Origin: Roseithermus sacchariphilus
GTDB taxonomy: Bacteria; Bacteroidota; Rhodothermia; Rhodothermales; MEBIC09517
Direction of reading: 5' to 3'
NCBI GenBank assembly: GCA_003285105.1
Contig: CP030158.1
Coordinates: forward strand, 2,394,501 to 2,458,500
Length of the DNA: 64,000 bases
The notes under the pieces: generated by a model
Seen by the model: the letters and a program-made list of their open reading frames with translations, nothing else
What the model was told of the DNA's origin: nothing
Database searches by the model: none
Program-made: the position numbers and the translations under genes
Shown: positions 59,513-64,000 of the stretch, piece by piece
Layout: every line of letters begins with the position of its first letter
How positions within the stretch are numbered: the stretch's first letter is position 1

Positions 59513-62083
59513 TCAGCGGATCAGGGTCATGCCGCGGCCGGTGTGCCGGTCGCCGACCTGAAGGCGGTAGAAGTACGTTCCGCTGGCGGCGCGGGCACCG
59601 CCGGCGAGCGTGCCGTCCCACGGAACGGCGTAATGCCCGCCGGGGAGCGTCTGGTCCACCAGCGTCTGCACCTGCCGTCCCTGCGCGTCGTAGATCGCCA
59701 GCATCACGCGCTGAGGCCCGGTGCCGTGTGGTACGGTGAAGCGGATCGTCGTGCGATCCTGGAAGGGGTTGGGGTAGTTCTGCGTCAGCAGCGGCGAAGC
59801 CGGGAGGGGGCGCGCCTCCGGGGCGGGCTCCAGGCCGGTGGCCAGCGACGGCGCGGCGCCCTCGCGGGGGCCGCCGTCGGTGCCGGCGAGGTAGAGGTTG
59901 ACGAAATCCGGCCGGGCGGACGGGGCCTGGGCGTAGGCCGTGGCCCAGACCTCGTCCGTCAGCCGCTCGAAGCCGGTGCTCAGGTGCTCGTAGTAGCTCA
60001 TGACCGGCCCGACGAAGGCCACCGGCCCGACCTCCGGCACCATTGCCGTGACGACGGCCATGTTCAGCGGACCCGTTCCCACGTGTTGCACCCAGCCGAC
60101 CATGTTGCCGGCGGCATCCGTCGGGGCCGTGTGGATGTCGGCCACGACGAGATCGGGTTCCTTCGCCTGGTCGCCTCCGCCGTAGTAGAGCTCGGTATAC
60201 CAGCCGTTGAGCTGTTCCCCGCAGATGTTCTCCACCCGCAGCATCTGCCGCAGGAACGTCGTCTCGTGCTCACTCAGCGGCCGGCCGTCGAGTTCTTTCC
60301 GGGCGATGGCGGCGAGCTGCGCGTTGATCTCCCCGAAGCGGCGGAAGTAGGCCACGATGCGCGTCGTCGTCCAGCCGTCGGTGCCGAGGTCCGTGAAGCG
60401 GTCGGCGGCGGTTTCACCCAGGCGGGCCATGGCCTCGAAGAAGGCCGGGATGGGCTCGACGTAGCTGTAGGGGAATTCGCAGGTGATTCCGCCGGTGTAT
60501 GACGGCTTGGCGTACAGCAGATTGTCGTGCCGGAGTTGGGCCCAGGCGGCGAGTTGCGTGTTCATCTTCTGCTGCCACCACGCGGCGGTCTGCATGAACG
60601 GCGGCAGCGCCGTCCGTTCCGTCGGCGGGTTCAGCGCGCGGATGCCGTTCAGCCAGCCGTTGTAGAGCGTGCCGTTCCAGAAGTCGTCGTCGTAGGCATC
60701 GATCAGGAAGCGGAGTGCGGCGAGTTCGGGGGCGTAGCCGTAGGTGTCCAGCTCGCCGGAGAGGAACGGCACGGCCGCGTCGTTGCCCAGGGCGAAGAGC
60801 ACATCCAGCGTCGAGGGCAGGATGCGGGGTGGGTGCGGCGGATCCGGGATGACGGCGTCGAAGACGACGCCGCCGGTCACGAAGGCATCGATCACGAAGC
60901 GCTGGCCGAGCAGGAGGAAGGCCGAGGCGGGCCGGAGGGCGTCGGGGTCGTAGATGGTGTCGGAGAACAGGATCTGCGAGAGGATGCGCTGGCCGGCGAA
61001 CGGCTGTTCGGCCAGGTAGTCCTGGAACGCCGCGAACCGCTCCGGGCGCGCCAGTTCGGCCACGTCCGCGATGCCCGCTCCGTCGAGCACGGCCCCGAGG
61101 TGATCCAGCGTCACGTTATCCGGCTCACCCACGAAGAAGCCGATCAGCGCGTCGATCTCGTCGATCAGCGGCCTCGTTTCGCTGCGCGCCACGGCCTCGT
61201 GGAGGAGGGCCGCCATGAGCGTCTGGCGGTGGACGTCCGCCTCGGTCGGGCGGCATACGTCCGTGTCGGGGCCGATCAGGTACAGCTCCGTCCGCCCGAG
61301 CCAGATCATCGCCCGGAAGTAGCGCGTCAGTTCCGGTTCGTCGGTGTAATGGCCGCGCGGGGTGAACTGGCTGAAGTCGATGTAGCGGCAGGTTTCCCCG
61401 AAGAGGGAGTACGGTGCCGGCTGTTCCGCCTCGATCAGCGCCAGCAACGCGTCGATCGTCGCCTGGTTGGTGGCGAAGACCGGCGCGACGGCGTCTTCGT
61501 GCAGCAATGTGGCCGCCAGGGTGAGGTAGACGTCCACGTCCCGGAGGGCCGTGGCAGCCGGCGGGATGGCGTCGTAGCGCTCGGCCAGCATCGGCAGCAC
61601 CCCGCGCAGCCCCTCCAGCAGGCTCGCCAGCCGGGGTATCAGAATCTCCTGCTCGGTGCGTTTCAGGATGAGGTCGTACGACATGTGCAGCGCGTGGAGG
61701 ACGGCATCCGTCGAGACGAAGACGGGCAGGTCGCGCCTGTAGATGTCCGTGAAGCCATCGCCGAAGGAATTCGGCTGAAGGCGCTCGGTGACCATGAAGC
61801 CATGCAGGTCCAGGAGCTGCTGCTCGTAGTCGGTCAGCGCGTAATGGTGGAGGAGGCTGTCGCGATAGAGGGCCGAGCGGGCCGGGGACGCCACCGCCCG
61901 GGCGAAGGGGCCGGCGTCGTGCAGGCGGCGCAGGTCGTCTGCGCCGAGAGAGGCGTGGGCGTCGAGGAACGCCCGGTAGGCGTCCAGGTCGAAGGCGGGT
62001 TGGGCGCGGGAGGTGGCCACGAGCGAGGCCGCGACGAGCAGGGCCGCCAGGAAGGCGGACGGGGGACGGCGTGTGCGGAGCAT
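59513..62083 (-). CDS. Secreted DUF3160 protein with Type IX C-terminal sorting domain
   Basis: This 856-residue protein has a signal peptide (FLAALLVAASLVATSRAQ). The DUF3160 body is recognisable from FVSTDAVLHALHMSYDLILKRTEQ, FRAMIWLGRTELYLIG, LRHDNLLYAKPSYTGG and VADIHTAPTDAAG. The C-terminal 80 residues form a Type IX secretion sorting domain (LTQNYPNPFQDRTTIRF; YDAQGRQVQTLVDQTLPGG; SGTYFYRLQVG), so it should be exported to the cell surface. The biochemical function of DUF3160 is unknown to me. The lipoprotein follows 6 bp later. Confidence 0.9.
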   Translation of the reverse strand: MLRTRRPPSAFLAALLVAASLVATSRAQPAFDLDAYRAFLDAHASLGADDLRRLHDAGPFARAVASPARSALYRDSLLHHYALTDYEQQLLDLHGFMVTERLQPNSFGDGFTDIYRRDLPVFVSTDAVLHALHMSYDLILKRTEQEILIPRLASLLEGLRGVLPMLAERYDAIPPAATALRDVDVYLTLAATLLHEDAVAPVFATNQATIDALLALIEAEQPAPYSLFGETCRYIDFSQFTPRGHYTDEPELTRYFRAMIWLGRTELYLIGPDTDVCRPTEADVHRQTLMAALLHEAVARSETRPLIDEIDALIGFFVGEPDNVTLDHLGAVLDGAGIADVAELARPERFAAFQDYLAEQPFAGQRILSQILFSDTIYDPDALRPASAFLLLGQRFVIDAFVTGGVVFDAVIPDPPHPPRILPSTLDVLFALGNDAAVPFLSGELDTYGYAPELAALRFLIDAYDDDFWNGTLYNGWLNGIRALNPPTERTALPPFMQTAAWWQQKMNTQLAAWAQLRHDNLLYAKPSYTGGITCEFPYSYVEPIPAFFEAMARLGETAADRFTDLGTDGWTTTRIVAYFRRFGEINAQLAAIARKELDGRPLSEHETTFLRQMLRVENICGEQLNGWYTELYYGGGDQAKEPDLVVADIHTAPTDAAGNMVGWVQHVGTGPLNMAVVTAMVPEVGPVAFVGPVMSYYEHLSTGFERLTDEVWATAYAQAPSARPDFVNLYLAGTDGGPREGAAPSLATGLEPAPEARPLPASPLLTQNYPNPFQDRTTIRFTVPHGTGPQRVMLAIYDAQGRQVQTLVDQTLPGGHYAVPWDGTLAGGARAASGTYFYRLQVGDRHTGRGMTLIR

Positions 62084-62161
62084 GGCGCAGGGGGCAGGAC
62101 GGGACAGGGCCTCGAAACCATGTCCTTTAGACCCCCTGCGACGGCAAACGATTCCCGCGGG

Positions 62162-63487
62162 TCAGGTCTCTGCGGACGGGTTGGCTGCCGGCGGGGCGGC
62201 CGCGTCGAGCGCCGGGAAGGTGCGGTGGATGAAGATGCCGTCGAGGATCGGGTCCTGCGCGTGGTGTTGCAGGAGCCGGGCGATGTGCTCCTGCTGCAAC
62301 GGTGTGCCGGCCTTGAGCAGCAGCACGTTCCGGGACGTGATCAGGTCGCGGGCGAGCACCATCCCCGGCTGCAGGTCGCGCAGGTGGATTTCGACCTCGC
62401 GCAGCCCCGGCAGATCGCCTTCGTTTTCCAGGACGATCTCGGTCAGGAGCCGGACGAGGTCGGGGTCCAGGCGCGAGCCGGCTTTCTCCTGGAGGGTGAG
62501 CAGGGCCTCCTCGGGCGAGGCGGACGTCGGGCTTTCCCGGGGGTGGAGGGCGTGGTCGTAGATGTTGGCGACGGCGATGATGCGGGCCCCCAGCGGGATG
62601 TCCTGACCCTGCAGCCGGTCCGGATAGCCGGTGCCGTCGATGCGCTCGTGATGGCTGCGGACGTAGCGGGCGGCCTCCTCCAGGTCCGGCAGCAACCGCA
62701 CGATGGCCTCGCCGTGGATCACGTGCATGCGCAGGATGATGCGCTCCCGCTTCGAGAGGGCCGCCGGCGGCTTCATCAGGATGGCCGGATCCGTGTGGGT
62801 CTTGCCGATGTCGTGCAGGGTAGCCGCTACCTCCACCTGCCAGACCTGCGACGGGGGCAGGTCCAGCCGTTCGGCCATGAGGCGGGCCCAGGTCGCCACG
62901 CGTTTGCTGTGGTTGCCCACCACATGGCTGTGCATTTCCTCGAGGCGGGCCATGGCCTGCACCGCAGCGAGGAAGCTCTGCTGGAGGCGGCGGTTGAGTT
63001 CCACGACCTCCCAGGTCCGCTCCATGACCTTCTTCTTCAGGCTGCGGTTCAGCGCCACCAGCGAGGCGCGCTCCGCATCCGGGAGGGCGTCCGGCGAGGC
63101 GTCGGCCCTGCACGGAGCCTCCTCTTCCAGCGCCTGCAGGACGGCCCCGGCCAGTTCGTCGGGCGTCCAGGGGGCGTTCAGCAGGCGGAAGACGCCGCCT
63201 TCGTTGACGGCCCGGAGGGCCAGGTCCGCGTCCAGCCGGTCGGTCAGGAGGATGCGCCGGCAGGAGGGGACGGTAGCCTGCGCGCGGGCCAGCAGCGCCG
63301 TGCCCTCCATCTGCGGGAGCGGCTGGTGCGCCAGGACGACGGCGTAGGACGTCGCCGCCAGCCGATCGAGGGCCTCGGCCGGTTCCGCGACCACGTCCAG
63401 GTCGGCCGGGACGGCTGCCAGGGCCTCGCGCAGGTCGGCGCGGACGCGGGGGTCGTGGGCCACGACCAGGATGAGGGGACGCTCCAC
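62162..63487 (-). CDS. Receiver plus HD-GYP domain protein
   Basis: This protein of about 441 residues has an N-terminal receiver-like domain (PLILVVAHDPRVRADLREAL) whose usual acidic pocket and phospho-acceptor are poorly kept (AHD, LAHQPLP). An HD-GYP phosphodiesterase domain follows: HSKRVATWARLMAERL, LHDIGKTHTDPAILMKP, HHERIDGTGYPDRLQG and ANIYDHALHPRESPT. Such proteins hydrolyse cyclic di-GMP. The normal GYP triplet is present. GTG 63487 (VERPLILVVAHD) fits the receiver start; GTG 63589 would add 34 low-complexity residues. Confidence 0.85.
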   Translation of the reverse strand: MERPLILVVAHDPRVRADLREALAAVPADLDVVAEPAEALDRLAATSYAVVLAHQPLPQMEGTALLARAQATVPSCRRILLTDRLDADLALRAVNEGGVFRLLNAPWTPDELAGAVLQALEEEAPCRADASPDALPDAERASLVALNRSLKKKVMERTWEVVELNRRLQQSFLAAVQAMARLEEMHSHVVGNHSKRVATWARLMAERLDLPPSQVWQVEVAATLHDIGKTHTDPAILMKPPAALSKRERIILRMHVIHGEAIVRLLPDLEEAARYVRSHHERIDGTGYPDRLQGQDIPLGARIIAVANIYDHALHPRESPTSASPEEALLTLQEKAGSRLDPDLVRLLTEIVLENEGDLPGLREVEIHLRDLQPGMVLARDLITSRNVLLLKAGTPLQQEHIARLLQHHAQDPILDGIFIHRTFPALDAAAPPAANPSAET

Positions 63488-63610
63488 GGCGGGTATCGTC
63501 TCGATGGATGGATGCAGGACCGGGCCGCGCGGAGCGGAGCCGGTCCTCCTCCGTATCGGCCGGCACCGGGTCAACTCAAACACCGGCACGCCCCGGCCCG
63601 AGCCGACCGT

Positions 63611-63660
63611 CGAGCAGCGAGAAGCCCGGAGCGAGAAGCCCGGAGCGAGAAGCGAGAAGC
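63611..63660. repeat. Short repeat cluster before nth
   Basis: Two perfect 14-bp copies gcccggagcgagaa (63624-63637 and 63638-63651) lie among further gcgagaa units. The style matches the degenerate spacer repeats elsewhere in the window. Confidence 0.7.
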
Positions 63661-63727
63661 AAGACTGCCGGAGAATGGCTAACTTCGGCCCGCCTGTGTC
63701 TCGAATTCACCTGCCGCCTCGATCATC

Positions 63728-64000
63728 GTGAACCGAACGGAACGGGCCCGCCGTGCGATGGAGGGATTGCGCCGGGCCATCCCGCAGCCGCAGACCGAAC
63801 TCCGGTACGACAACCCGTACCAGCTCCTCGTCGCCGTCATCCTCTCCGCGCAGTGCACCGACGCCCGGGTCAACCAGGTGACGCCGGCGTTGTTCGAGGC
63901 GTTTCCGGACATCGACGCGCTGGCCGAGGCGACGCCGGAGCAGGTCTATCCCCTCATCCGTTCGGTGTCGTATCCCAACAACAAAGCCCGGCACCTCGTC
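63728..64000 (+). CDS. nth: Endonuclease III, 3' end outside the window
   Basis: The first 91 residues of a DNA glycosylase/AP lyase are present, running off the right edge. YDNPYQLLVAVILSAQCTDARVNQVTPALFEAFPD is the diagnostic N-terminal region of Nth, which removes oxidised pyrimidines. The start is a GTG at 63728 (MNRTERARRAMEGL); no better ATG is visible. The catalytic helix-hairpin-helix and 4Fe-4S region lie beyond the window. Confidence 0.92.
   Translation, partial: MNRTERARRAMEGLRRAIPQPQTELRYDNPYQLLVAVILSAQCTDARVNQVTPALFEAFPDIDALAEATPEQVYPLIRSVSYPNNKARHLV

Noticed and set aside
60527-63682. A 1051-codon plus-strand open frame across the DUF3160 and HD-GYP genes
   Set aside because: Two convincing minus-strand genes occupy the region, and the plus frame has no recognisable domain.

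Overview
The window is a G+C-rich bacterial chromosome segment. It most likely comes from the Rhodothermota (Rhodothermus/Salinibacter relatives). The basis is a C-terminal NYPNPF-type Type IX secretion sorting domain on a large secreted protein, BamD-type outer-membrane biogenesis, the general protein set, and promoter elements of the form GTATnTTG. This placement is inference; no rRNA or tRNA gene is present to test it. Most of the sequence is orderly housekeeping DNA, and the unusual material is concentrated in the spacers.

Layout. 1-14.5 kb is an amino-acid biosynthesis run on the plus strand: leuA (cut by the window edge), leuC, leuD (broken by a one-base frameshift), cimA, gltB, gltD, thrB, thrC and an unknown gene overlapping thrC. 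LeuA and CimA would share one LeuCD isomerase, and GltBD would supply the glutamate used in transamination. 14.5-17.5 kb holds a hotdog thioesterase, a HemN-like radical SAM enzyme and a membrane protein with an anti-sigma-like N-terminus. 17.8-22.7 kb carries efp, accB, accC, gcvH and guaA. 22.8-26 kb carries a TPR/periplasmic-binding protein, bamD and nadD. 26-31.5 kb carries a GH3 hexosaminidase, a thioredoxin-fold protein, an NhaC-type antiporter, phenylalanine hydroxylase and acylphosphatase.

31.5-32.7 kb is a complete IS630-family insertion sequence sitting in the acylphosphatase stop codon. 32.8-41.9 kb carries alpha-glucan phosphorylase, prmC, a histone-deacetylase-like amidohydrolase divergent from a nitrilase-family amidase, a secreted thioredoxin plus a glycosyltransferase, a phytanoyl-CoA dioxygenase and an acyltransferase. 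42-49 kb carries an HtrA protease, aroC and a three-gene phosphorelay cluster. 49-49.75 kb is a repeat-filled spacer. 49.7-64 kb carries crtI, two small genes, a secreted FGE-like protein with an internal sorting-like domain, valS, a carbamoyltransferase, a lipoprotein/DUF3160 pair, an HD-GYP regulator and the start of nth.

I found no CRISPR array, prophage, recognisable defence island, rRNA or tRNA. The best candidates for a second look are the dispersed palindrome-bearing repeat placed just before two start codons (35.3 and 52.8 kb), the IS630 insertion that preserves a stop codon, the upstream mini-ORF coupled to acylphosphatase, the leuD frameshift, the internal sorting domain in the FGE-like protein, and a divergent amidohydrolase pair.
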